From Myxococcales bacterium (lineage in GTDB: Bacteria > Myxococcota > Polyangia > HGW-17 > SLPX01), in contig SLPX01000233.1 of assembly GCA_007131745.1 (NCBI GenBank), forward strand, positions 1 through 8,958: a stretch of 8,958 nucleotides of DNA. Reading direction: 5' to 3'. The translations under genes and the position numbers were made by a program. Below are positions 1 through 6,485 of the stretch, piece by piece; position 1 is the stretch's first letter; each line of letters opens with the position of its first letter. A model generated the notes under the pieces. It made no database searches, had not been told where the DNA came from, and saw only the letters and a list, made by a program, of their open reading frames with translations.

Positions 1-390
1 CCGGATTCTCTTTTCCAATACCTCCTGCAAAAAAACTTTTAGTTTCGATCGGCCGGTTTTGTTCACTTTCCTGATCATTTTTCCCGCGACTTCGGCGCAA
101 TCCGAAGGAGAGAAATCATCGGCCGACAGGTCTTCTTCAAGGTCATTCCCGTATGAGTCCCGCATGAGTCCAATCAGGTACAAGCGGACCTGTTCAATGT
201 CGCGTCCGAGAAGACGGTACAGGAACTCGAATGATTCCTCGTCCGGCAAATCATACCGGTCTAAAAGGTTGCAGAAATAACCGGCACACTTTCTCATTAT
301 AAATCTTTCATTTTTGTCCGTTTGTCCAAGGTCCGCGCACGCCATATTAGAATTCGTGCGGTGCTTTCCGGCAAAACGAAATCTGCTCAT
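1..390 (-). CDS. Hypothetical protein, 3' end beyond the window
   Basis: An open frame runs leftward from ATG at 390 off the window edge, giving 130 codons without a stop. I chose this start because GAAGAGG (minus strand, 397-403) lies 6 bases upstream. In-frame ATGs at 345 and 297 have no comparable site. The visible protein begins MSRFRFAGKHRTNSN. It continues as a mostly helical, charged sequence with acidic stretches (for example LPDEESFEFLYRLLGRD near residues 47-63, and NDLEEDLSADDF near 83-94) and a basic segment at its visible end. There is no signal peptide or membrane helix, so it is probably cytoplasmic. I do not recognise the family. It is divergent from the WYL regulator across a 124-bp gap, which makes it a candidate target of that regulator. 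The frame is well supported by its length, ribosome site and lack of stops; the function is unknown. Confidence 0.72.
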   Translation of the reverse strand, partial: MSRFRFAGKHRTNSNMACADLGQTDKNERFIMRKCAGYFCNLLDRYDLPDEESFEFLYRLLGRDIEQVRLYLIGLMRDSYGNDLEEDLSADDFSPSDCAEVAGKMIRKVNKTGRSKLKVFLQEVLEKRIR

Positions 391-396
391 GTGTAA

Positions 397-403
397 CCTC
401 TTC
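397..403 (-). promoter_or_regulatory. Ribosome binding site deciding start at 390
   Basis: On the minus strand the bases read GAAGAGG, 6 bases ahead of ATG at 388-390. This favours the longest reading of the left-edge gene over the internal ATGs at 345 and 297. Confidence 0.6.
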
Positions 404-432
404 AAAATATACTTTCGTTCACCATTCCTTCA

Positions 433-462
433 TTGATCCGTTGATCAAAAAAAAGATATCAT
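433..462 (+). promoter_or_regulatory. Candidate sigma-70-type promoter for the WYL gene
   Basis: TTGATC (433-438) and TATCAT (457-462) are separated by 18 bases, a fair match to -35 and -10 boxes. A start of transcription near 469 would fall inside the inverted repeat at 466-488, which is a typical place for a repressor site. TTGATC occurs again at 441-446 as part of the palindrome TTGATCAA. This is by-eye matching in AT-rich DNA and is tentative. Confidence 0.35.
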
Positions 463-465
463 GGT

Positions 466-488
466 AGCGTTCCATAAAGTGGAACGTT
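466..488 (+). promoter_or_regulatory. Inverted repeat: operator or attenuator-like hairpin
   Basis: CGTTCCA (468-474) and TGGAACG (480-486) are perfect 7-base inverted arms around the 5-base spacer TAAAG. The RNA stem can be extended by a G-U and an A-U pair to 466-488. A T-rich run (487-491 and 494-500) follows immediately, then the ribosome site at 501-505. The symmetry and position between divergent genes fit an operator for a dimeric regulator, probably the adjacent WYL protein acting on its own gene and perhaps on the unknown gene. The stem plus T tract also resembles an intrinsic terminator, so leader attenuation is the alternative reading. The repeat is directly visible; the role is inferred. 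Confidence 0.6.
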
Positions 489-500
489 TTTGATTTTTTT

Positions 501-505
501 GGGAG
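501..505 (+). promoter_or_regulatory. Ribosome binding site deciding start at 515
   Basis: GGGAG directly abuts an ATG at 506, which is too close for that codon to be used. It sits 9 bases before the in-frame ATG at 515, a normal distance, so 515 is the better start. Confidence 0.55.
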
Positions 506-514
506 ATGAATTAC

Positions 515-1537
515 ATGGGTCAAAAAAAAGATATTTACAGAAGCTACGGCGAAAAACTCATCACGCTTTTTGTGAGGCTCCTGTTTTCAGGAGAAAGTTA
601 TTCGCTTACGGAATTGTCCAAGATGCTTCACTGTTCTAAACAGACCGTGTTGCGTTTGGTCGACGATATCAGGATGGCCTACAACGTTAACCTGGAAGAA
701 AGCACAAAGGGAAACAGGAAGTACTACCGAATAAAGAGACCGGAAAGAAAATCCATTACGCGTTCGCTGACCTCCTTGGAATTGAACATCCTGGAAATGT
801 GCCGGGATTTCACTGCCCACCTTCTGGGAGACAGGCTTTTTGAAGAGGCGACTCACGCTCTTTTGAAAAGCGAATCTCTTCTCTCACAAAAGAACGAAGG
901 TTCATCCAAATTTTTCGCGTCTTTTCGGCCGGGAACAATCGATTACACCCCTCACCATGACACGATTTGCACGATCATTGAAAGCATGAAAGAAAAGAAA
1001 GTCTGCAAGATCATGTACCAGGCCGTAATGGAAACCAGACCGAAGATTTTTTACATAAAGCCCCTCAAGCTGTTTTCGCACAATGACACCATCTATCTTC
1101 ATGCACAGATGGCGAAATATCCCGGCAAGAAATACCGCGCGCCCAAATACGATCCCCTTCTCGCTGCACACAGGATAAAAAAGATTGAAATGACGGAACG
1201 AACTTACGAGTTTCCCGACAAATTCAATTTTGAAAAAGCTTTCAACCATACCTTCGGGATAATCAAGGAAAATGCTTTCACGGTTGAAATCGAGTTTTGC
1301 GGCTGGGCCGCCCGATTCGCATCGGAAAGGATATGGAGCGCGGATCAAAAGATTACAAAGAAAAAAAACGGAGCGATTCGCATCGTGTTTACATCTTCAT
1401 CCGAACCGGAGGTCATGGGAAAACTGCTTTACTTCGGCGATGAAGCAAAACTAATGAAACCGAAACGGCTTGTCCGAAAACTGGCGGAAAAACTGGAAAA
1501 GATGAACGCTCTCTATGCAAACGGGACTGATGTTTAA
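515..1537 (+). CDS. WYL-domain transcriptional regulator (HTH-WYL-WCX)
   Basis: This 340-residue protein has the layout of single-WYL bacterial regulators. An N-terminal winged helix-turn-helix (about 12-73) includes SLTELSKMLHCSKQTVLRLV, a clear DNA-binding pair of helices. A helical linker follows, then a WYL domain (about 148-226) with IKPLKLFSHNDTIYLHAQ, where Ile-Tyr-Leu replaces Trp-Tyr-Leu. A C-terminal WCX-like region (about 253-332) ends in GDEAKLMKPKRLVRKLAEKL. WYL domains are known to bind nucleic acid or small ligands and to control DNA binding. Related HTH-WYL-WCX proteins regulate anti-phage defence loci and DNA-damage genes, but nothing here shows which ligand or regulon applies. 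It diverges from the unknown gene at 390, with an inverted repeat between them, suggesting autoregulation. Its stop overlaps that of the convergent VWA gene. An alternative ATG at 506 adds three residues. Family assignment is strong; targets are inferred. Confidence 0.88.
   Translation: MGQKKDIYRSYGEKLITLFVRLLFSGESYSLTELSKMLHCSKQTVLRLVDDIRMAYNVNLEESTKGNRKYYRIKRPERKSITRSLTSLELNILEMCRDFTAHLLGDRLFEEATHALLKSESLLSQKNEGSSKFFASFRPGTIDYTPHHDTICTIIESMKEKKVCKIMYQAVMETRPKIFYIKPLKLFSHNDTIYLHAQMAKYPGKKYRAPKYDPLLAAHRIKKIEMTERTYEFPDKFNFEKAFNHTFGIIKENAFTVEIEFCGWAARFASERIWSADQKITKKKNGAIRIVFTSSSEPEVMGKLLYFGDEAKLMKPKRLVRKLAEKLEKMNALYANGTDV
1534..1537. other. Overlapping convergent stop codons in TTAA
   Basis: The palindrome TTAA contains TAA for the plus-strand regulator (1535-1537) and TAA for the minus-strand VWA gene (1534-1536). 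There is therefore no intergenic DNA, and any terminator hairpin for either gene must lie inside the other's coding sequence. Confidence 0.9.
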
Positions 1538-3315
1538 TTTACTATCAACGGGTTCGGCGGAACGAGGATGAAAACCTCCCGCTCATCCAGGGGGGTACAA
1601 CCGCCGGCAAGCACCCTTATTACAGCTCTAAACATCTGCGGCTTTTCGCTGCCTTCCAGGAAATCATTGTAAGCCGTTACGTTGAAACTGACCACCGTGC
1701 CCGGGGTGACCCCGTAGAAAAACTGGTCATCCATGGTCGGATCGGGCAAGTCCGGCGGCGGTGGGGGTTTTTGAAACGAATCCGGGATTATCGCCTTTAT
1801 GAAATCCGCGGTTGTTCTGCCGTCGGGAAGGGGTTCTCCTTCAATGCCGGTGGTGACTCCCTCTTTCACTGTGTAAACATCGAAAGCCGCGTACCGGGTG
1901 AGCATCTCTATCCCGTTGACCATGCTGTCTCCCAGGCCGACTCCGCTGTCATTCACCTTGAAAACCAGCGGGCAAAGACCGTCCGGATCAGGCTGCCTGC
2001 CGGCGCCGTTGATATCTGTGCAGCACAGACCCGCTGCACAGTTGTGCGGTCGCTGGGGCACATCCCACGCCTCGGGAGGAACCATCGCACCTGTATGACG
2101 AGCGAAATCCTCCTGGTCGTACAGTCCGAGGCAAACGGTCGGATATGCTGATATTATGGCCGCAACCCCCACCACGCGGGCGCAGATAAGATCCAAAGCG
2201 TCCTTTGCTTCCTGGCGGGTGTGAGCCACCGCGGCCACCTCTCCCGAATACCTGGCCTGAATGCCGTAACAAGATGTATTGTCTTCATCCGGTGTGTGGG
2301 ACAGGGCATCGGTTATCAACGCTACCACGGGCATGCTGTCTTCTCGAAACTCCACGCCTCCCACTCCCTGGTTATTGGGCGGCACATTTGTCAAACCCGG
2401 GCCGCTCAGCCCCTCTCCCGTGGCAATTTGGTACAAAGCTTCGATATGAGATTCCGGCCAGTCGGCCCCGCAACCCGCCGGCGAACTTCCGATCGAAAGG
2501 GAATCCACCCCGGCCTGGATCAGTGTGAGATCATCGGTCATCGCCTGGCGGAGTTTGAAAGGTTGATCCGGGCCCCACCCGTTGCAATTGGTCGCACCAT
2601 AGGGGCTTACGGGGAAATCCTCCACCGCGCCCACCCCGAACCACGTGTCGGGAATCTGGTTCTGAATATCCACCGAAAGGATGTTGAGGGAACTTTGCAG
2701 GTTGGATATCGAACCGTACATTGAACCAGTGGTATCCATTGCGAAAAACAGGTCAAGGCTTTGGACGTCCGTGGAAAAATCAAGCGGTTTCTCTTTTTCT
2801 CCATCCGGATCCTCGTACGGCAGGATGAAGAAGAAATCCGTCTGCTCACCGGTCATCCGGTAAGCCATGACCGTGAGTTGCGCCTTACCCTCAATGCCGT
2901 CGAGCGCGGCGGTGATCACCGTGACGTGCGCTCCCGCGGTGTCAAGAGGCGGTATCTCGAGAGTGTTTCCCGAAAAAGACCCCAATTCCGGGTTTGATGA
3001 CGTCCACGTGACTTCATCGGTAAGATCTTTCGTGACGCCGTCCAGGTATCCGCCCGACGCGGTAAAAGCTTGTTCTCCCGGCGCATTCAGATCCACTTCC
3101 AAAATGTCGTTTATGGGCGACACCGTTATGGATGACAAGACATGCGGGGCCGCGTCGACCGGAACGTTGTTTTCATTGTTGTTGTTCAAATCCGCGTCCG
3201 GCCCTCCGTCCCGGTCCCCGCGGGTCGCAGTGGGCCCGCATCCAAAAGACGCGCAGAACACAAGGGTTGCGGCAACCACAATTCCTAAAAACCTCTGAGC
3301 CGTTTGTTTTGACAT
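1534..3315 (-). CDS. Lipoprotein with Big2-like domain and integrin-beta-like VWA domain
   Basis: The predicted 593-residue protein begins with a signal peptide (hydrophobic 10-22) ending in SFGC, a plausible though non-classical lipobox with Cys26 as the lipidated residue. An Asn/Asp-rich linker follows (about 34-56). A bacterial Ig-like (Big2) region spans about 58-152. A von Willebrand factor A domain covers roughly 186-480: LDLFFAMDTTGSM carries the metal-site residues Asp194, Thr196 and Ser198, and ALITDALSH supplies Asp336. Its wording (VGAVEDFPVSPYG, WPESHIEAL) resembles the integrin-beta-like VWA group. Ten cysteines after the anchor suggest disulfides outside the cytoplasm. A Pro-rich hinge (about 517-527) leads to a beta-rich C-terminal module. 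The likely role is adhesion or surface protein binding, with ligand unknown. The start at 3315 is chosen because GAGAGG precedes it; an upstream in-frame ATG at 3333 would put a charged extension ahead of the signal peptide. Confidence 0.85.
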   Translation of the reverse strand: MSKQTAQRFLGIVVAATLVFCASFGCGPTATRGDRDGGPDADLNNNNENNVPVDAAPHVLSSITVSPINDILEVDLNAPGEQAFTASGGYLDGVTKDLTDEVTWTSSNPELGSFSGNTLEIPPLDTAGAHVTVITAALDGIEGKAQLTVMAYRMTGEQTDFFFILPYEDPDGEKEKPLDFSTDVQSLDLFFAMDTTGSMYGSISNLQSSLNILSVDIQNQIPDTWFGVGAVEDFPVSPYGATNCNGWGPDQPFKLRQAMTDDLTLIQAGVDSLSIGSSPAGCGADWPESHIEALYQIATGEGLSGPGLTNVPPNNQGVGGVEFREDSMPVVALITDALSHTPDEDNTSCYGIQARYSGEVAAVAHTRQEAKDALDLICARVVGVAAIISAYPTVCLGLYDQEDFARHTGAMVPPEAWDVPQRPHNCAAGLCCTDINGAGRQPDPDGLCPLVFKVNDSGVGLGDSMVNGIEMLTRYAAFDVYTVKEGVTTGIEGEPLPDGRTTADFIKAIIPDSFQKPPPPPDLPDPTMDDQFFYGVTPGTVVSFNVTAYNDFLEGSEKPQMFRAVIRVLAGGCTPLDEREVFILVPPNPLIVN

Positions 3316-3319
3316 TTTT

Positions 3320-3325
3320 CCTCTC
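3320..3325 (-). promoter_or_regulatory. Ribosome binding site deciding start at 3315
   Basis: The minus strand reads GAGAGG 4 bases before ATG at 3313-3315. This supports a protein beginning MSKQTAQRF with a compact signal peptide. Confidence 0.6.
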
Positions 3326-3341
3326 CACTCCAACAGGGGAA

Positions 3342-3370
3342 ATTAAATTCTACTAAAACACACACTTCAA
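3342..3370 (-). promoter_or_regulatory. Candidate promoter of the VWA lipoprotein gene
   Basis: Reading the minus strand, TTGAAG (3365-3370) and TTTAAT (3342-3347) are 17 bases apart. That would place transcription start near 3335 and give a leader of about 20 bases before the ATG. The rest of the 189-bp gap (3316-3504) is AT-rich, with no hairpin or further gene that I can see. By-eye call. Confidence 0.4.
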
Positions 3371-3504
3371 AAGATATCACACCCGGCGACCTCAATCATC
3401 AAAAAACAATTCCAACCACGATCCAACATTGGTTTTCATGATCCCCTTTCAAACTGAATTATTCGATACCTATAAGAACGGAAAGCACAAATCCGCCCAA
3501 TACT

Positions 3505-4353
3505 CTATTTGTTTAGCTTACTTCCCTTTTCAGGACACGCTATTCTCTTTACCTTGGGCTTGCCGTCAAACCTTTTGCCAAGAACCAGCAGGATAACCTT
3601 GTCTCCGATGGAAGGTTCGAAATCACATCCGTCGTAGTCGAACACGATGTCTCCCAGTTCTTTGTGAGTCACATAACCGAACCCTTGTTCCTTTGACCAG
3701 GATTTGATCACTGCGTGGGGATCCGTAACGCCGAAACCACCATCGTCGATGATTCGGTAATCCCCCCCTTCCATCGCTTCGAGACCGCCGTAAGGATCGA
3801 CAGCGCCTCCCTTCCCTGAATCCAAACCCGCAACCCCTGATCCAAGAGGTGATCCGGTCGAAACAGACGAAGTCGCGGAGGACGACGGCTGCGAGACCAC
3901 GGATTGCGGTATCGGTGATGGCTGCGGTGCAGGTTTCGGCCGGGGCGGTGTGTAGGGATTCTTGTGTTCCACAAACTCTTTGAGGTTCATTGCCGCATCA
4001 ACCCAGCTTTGAAGAGCAGCCTGTTCTTCAGCAGGATCTTCCGATGGAAATCCTTGCTGAGTGATTGTCAGCGTCGTCCCTTGTTCGGAAAAATCCATGC
4101 GAAAATCAATTACGGTCTCACCAATCTTGATCGCCAATCTCCTGTTTTTCTCAAACACGGCCAACTCCGCGGCCAAAACAGTCCCCTGGCCGTATCCGTC
4201 GGGCCCTTCACCCCAACCACCCATCCAAACCCCTCCTTGCTTGGCATCGATCACAGCGTTGCAACCCCACCACTGCACAAGCTCCCCGGGAGCTAAAAGC
4301 CCCCTGAATACGTGTTCCGGCCTGCTTTTTATCAGAATCTGCGATGAACTCAT
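3505..4353 (-). CDS. AHSA1/SRPBCC-like domain fused to cold-shock-like domain
   Basis: This 282-residue soluble protein has two recognisable ends. Residues 1-132 resemble the AHSA1 (Aha1 C-terminal-like) branch of the SRPBCC fold: it opens inside the first strand, has the WW of LVQWWG, a GGVW segment, a GQGTV segment and a closing helix with the typical Trp (LQSWVDAAMNLKEFV). These domains bind hydrophobic ligands or act as chaperone-like modules; no ligand can be read here. A Pro-, Ser- and Gly-rich linker fills about 133-210. Residues 214-271 match a cold-shock domain: SWSKEQGFGYV corresponds to the RNP1 region, and DIVFDY lies where RNP2 (VFVHF) is expected, with Asp in place of His. A nucleic-acid-binding role is plausible but weakened by that substitution. 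GGAG precedes the ATG at 4353 by 7-8 bases. The domain pairing is unusual; both domain calls rest on motif reading alone. Confidence 0.8.
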   Translation of the reverse strand: MSSSQILIKSRPEHVFRGLLAPGELVQWWGCNAVIDAKQGGVWMGGWGEGPDGYGQGTVLAAELAVFEKNRRLAIKIGETVIDFRMDFSEQGTTLTITQQGFPSEDPAEEQAALQSWVDAAMNLKEFVEHKNPYTPPRPKPAPQPSPIPQSVVSQPSSSATSSVSTGSPLGSGVAGLDSGKGGAVDPYGGLEAMEGGDYRIIDDGGFGVTDPHAVIKSWSKEQGFGYVTHKELGDIVFDYDGCDFEPSIGDKVILLVLGKRFDGKPKVKRIACPEKGSKLNK

Positions 4354-4393
4354 TTTTCACTCCGATTGCTGTTTGTTTGATCGATCCGGATCC

Positions 4394-4422
4394 AGTGTAG
4401 AAAACAACCCGGATTCATGCAA
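4394..4422 (-). promoter_or_regulatory. Weak candidate promoter of the AHSA1-CSD gene
   Basis: On the minus strand TTGCAT (4417-4422) and TACACT (4394-4399) are 17 bases apart and would give a leader of about 35-40 bases. Only 3 and 4 of 6 bases match the consensus. The wider gap 4354-4621 separates divergent genes and must hold promoters for both. I could not pick one for the plus-strand gene. It also contains a 10-base-period direct repeat, TCCGGTTTT at 4519-4527 and 4529-4537, and a small GCGG/CCGC hairpin at 4538-4550. Confidence 0.25.
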
Positions 4423-4608
4423 ATATTCATCCCAACGAAAACAAATTGTATTTATTGCCTTTTGCCTTGTGTTGAGGTTTTCTGTTTGTGGCAGGGCGGC
4501 ACACGGCTAAGGTTTTTGTCCGGTTTTTTCCGGTTTTGCGGTGTTGCCGCGTTCGTCCTCCTGCTAAACGCGGTTTCGGCCCTTAGGGGAGAGGCCCTCG
4601 GGGATGAC

Positions 4609-4616
4609 AAGGAGGT
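4609..4616 (+). promoter_or_regulatory. Strong Shine-Dalgarno deciding start at 4622
   Basis: AAGGAGGT lies 5 bases before ATG at 4622 and is a near-perfect match to the 16S rRNA tail. It rules out the in-frame ATG at 4604, which lies upstream of it. Confidence 0.8.
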
Positions 4617-4621
4617 TCCAA

Positions 4622-6457
4622 ATGAAGCTTTTACTGCTCATTCGGAGAGGATCCGTCTTTTTGCCGGCTTTTTGCATGGCCGGCTTGTTTCTGTTTTCCG
4701 CAAGCTGCGGCTCCTATTCAAGACACAGAGGCCGCACACCCGAAACGGATGTCACGATTCCACCTCCCCCGGAGGAACACGATCCCGAGGGAAAAGGACC
4801 ACAACCCGTGCTGATTTCCATGGGTGATATTCCCATAACAGCCGAGAGACCCGGAATCGGAGATTTCGTTATAAGTGTGCCGGTTTTTGTGGACCCGCCG
4901 AAGGCAGGGATCGAAAAGCTACGCAGAATATTCGAGAAAAGAAAAGGAGCGGCGCGGCGAAAAGTGGGAGTCATTCTCGCCGCTGGATTGCTTGAATCTG
5001 CAAGTGAAACCGAGACCGAGCAGACGGAAGAAAAAGCCGAGGCGGAAAGAATTCTGAAAGAACTGGTCGAAAGCGATTCTCCGCCCGCTGAAGCACTCGC
5101 CGTTTACGCCGGTTTCCTTGAGAATGAAAACCGCGCCGATGAAGCAAGAAAGTACTGGAAAAGATATCTTGAAACCAACCCTCCGACGAAAAGCGGAGAA
5201 AGAGGATACGCTCTTCTAAAACTTGCCTTCGACGCGCTGTTGCGAGGCAACTCAGGTGAAGCCGCGGATCTCTTGAGCAATGAAAAACACTTCACCCGGG
5301 AACACAGAGTTGTAAGATCGGCTTTGAACGCCTGGATTTATTTTTCTCGGAAGAGATTCGACAAGGCATACGAACTGACCAAAGAAGCATACGCGCAAGC
5401 TGTCAGGCTGACCGACGGAAAGGAAAAGGCAGGCGCGAGAAAACGTCCGCAAAACGATATCAACACGAGCCTTGTTCTGGTCAACCGGCAACTCTTGATA
5501 CAACAGGCTGTGCTTTTTTATTCGTATTTCAAACGAGCGCAGGGTTCCGCTGATGAATTTAGAAAAATGCTGTCGGGCGCGGATCTGGAACAACTACCCA
5601 ACGTGTTATGGTCGTTGTTTGATCTGTATTTCGCAACCGGCAGATACGGAGAAGTACTGAGTCTTGCCGATCTTCGAAAGGAAGGAAAAGTGGACCGCTT
5701 TGCCATAACCCTTGCTTTGGTTGAATCTCATATGGGTCTGGGCGATGAAAAGGCTTCGCTCGATTTACTGCATGATCTTGCAAAGCAGTTTCAAAAATCA
5801 GTTACAGAAGGATCCGGCGATGAAGAGGAACAGGACAAGGAAGACGGCGATGCCGGTAAAACTCATTTAACACAAGAAAACATGGAGATCTTAAAAGAAA
5901 TTCTGCTCGAAACGGCTCAAAGCCTCCATGCGCTCTACACTGAATCCTTTGTTGTTGCCCACGGTCTGGATGCGGATCGCTCATATGAGATTTACCTGAT
6001 GCTTCCTGCTCTGACCCAATCCGAAAAGAAAAGGGCGCTTGAATTCCGGGAAGAACTGCAACGTTTCCACCGCCAGGTTCAAAAGGGTTTGCCGGTCAAA
6101 GAGCAATCGGCCGCAACCGGCATGTTGAGCGTGCAAAGTGTGGAACGAATAATGCGACGTTACGTGCCACAACTCGCGCATTGCGTAGAAATTCATCTCG
6201 TTGACGACGGTTTAGTCCCCGACCGCGTGCTTCTTCAGCTTTCTTTCGCTCCCACGGGAGCGGTTACGGAAGCCGGTGTCACCAGCGTGAACAACCGAAT
6301 GCTACCGTCGCCGGATCTATGCCCGGAAGAAACAGCTGATCTGTGCCGTTGTATGACAAGAAAGTGCCTGGGATGGAGGTTCCCGACGTACAAGGGAAGA
6401 AACCGTCCCACGATTCTGCAAGTTCCTTTGACTTTTGCTCGACAACAACCCATGTAA
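4622..6457 (+). CDS. Helical-repeat lipoprotein with AgmX/PglI-like C-terminal domain
   Basis: The 611-residue protein starts with a basic, hydrophobic signal peptide ending FSASC, so Cys29 is the likely lipid-anchored residue. A Pro-rich stretch (about 44-62) follows. Residues about 96-390 are strongly helical, with TPR-like pairs such as AEALAVYAGFLENENRADEA and LYFATGRYGEVLSLADL. A short acidic run (398-410) leads into another helical part. Residues about 502-605 resemble the C-terminal domain of the myxobacterial AgmX/PglI family: an initial IMRRYVPQLAHC helix, LQLSFAPTGAVTEAGV, and a closing CLGWRFP followed by a VPLTF strand. That domain is TonB-C-like and known from motility and envelope complexes. 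Cys521, 567, 575, 577 and 582 give it more cysteines than I would expect. It probably acts as a periplasmic scaffold. It is followed after 28 bases by the ABC1-kinase gene, likely co-transcribed. Confidence 0.82.
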   Translation: MKLLLLIRRGSVFLPAFCMAGLFLFSASCGSYSRHRGRTPETDVTIPPPPEEHDPEGKGPQPVLISMGDIPITAERPGIGDFVISVPVFVDPPKAGIEKLRRIFEKRKGAARRKVGVILAAGLLESASETETEQTEEKAEAERILKELVESDSPPAEALAVYAGFLENENRADEARKYWKRYLETNPPTKSGERGYALLKLAFDALLRGNSGEAADLLSNEKHFTREHRVVRSALNAWIYFSRKRFDKAYELTKEAYAQAVRLTDGKEKAGARKRPQNDINTSLVLVNRQLLIQQAVLFYSYFKRAQGSADEFRKMLSGADLEQLPNVLWSLFDLYFATGRYGEVLSLADLRKEGKVDRFAITLALVESHMGLGDEKASLDLLHDLAKQFQKSVTEGSGDEEEQDKEDGDAGKTHLTQENMEILKEILLETAQSLHALYTESFVVAHGLDADRSYEIYLMLPALTQSEKKRALEFREELQRFHRQVQKGLPVKEQSAATGMLSVQSVERIMRRYVPQLAHCVEIHLVDDGLVPDRVLLQLSFAPTGAVTEAGVTSVNNRMLPSPDLCPEETADLCRCMTRKCLGWRFPTYKGRNRPTILQVPLTFARQQPM

Positions 6458-6485
6458 CCGGCCCGGCGGCGGAACGCTAAAGACT

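Noticed and set aside
194..236. CRISPR or tRNA-like structure anywhere in the window
   Set aside because: I looked for evenly spaced short repeats and cloverleaf arms; the only periodic repeats are the in-frame 102-bp coding units at the right edge, and no tRNA-like fold was found.
59..280. Plus-strand open frame of 73 codons at the left edge
   Set aside because: It lies opposite the longer minus-strand gene with a good ribosome site; the product is an Arg/Ser-rich sequence typical of an antisense shadow.
2221..2724. Long plus-strand frame opposite the VWA gene
   Set aside because: The opposing gene has a signal peptide, recognised domains and a ribosome site; this one has no motif or plausible start signal.
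2719..2757. Degenerate metal site in the VWA domain (Asp-x-Thr-x-Ser rather than Asp-x-Ser-x-Ser)
   Set aside because: DTTGS is a common and functional variant in bacterial VWA domains, so it is not evidence of loss of function.
4601..4624. ATG at 4604 as start of the helical-repeat lipoprotein
   Set aside because: The strong ribosome site at 4609-4616 lies downstream of it and is correctly placed only for ATG 4622.
4417..4827. Plus-strand open frame with a signal-like stretch (FCGVAAFVLLLNAVSAL)
   Set aside because: It has no ribosome site at its ATG, overlaps the well-supported lipoprotein gene by about 200 bases, and the downstream half is Arg-rich shadow sequence.
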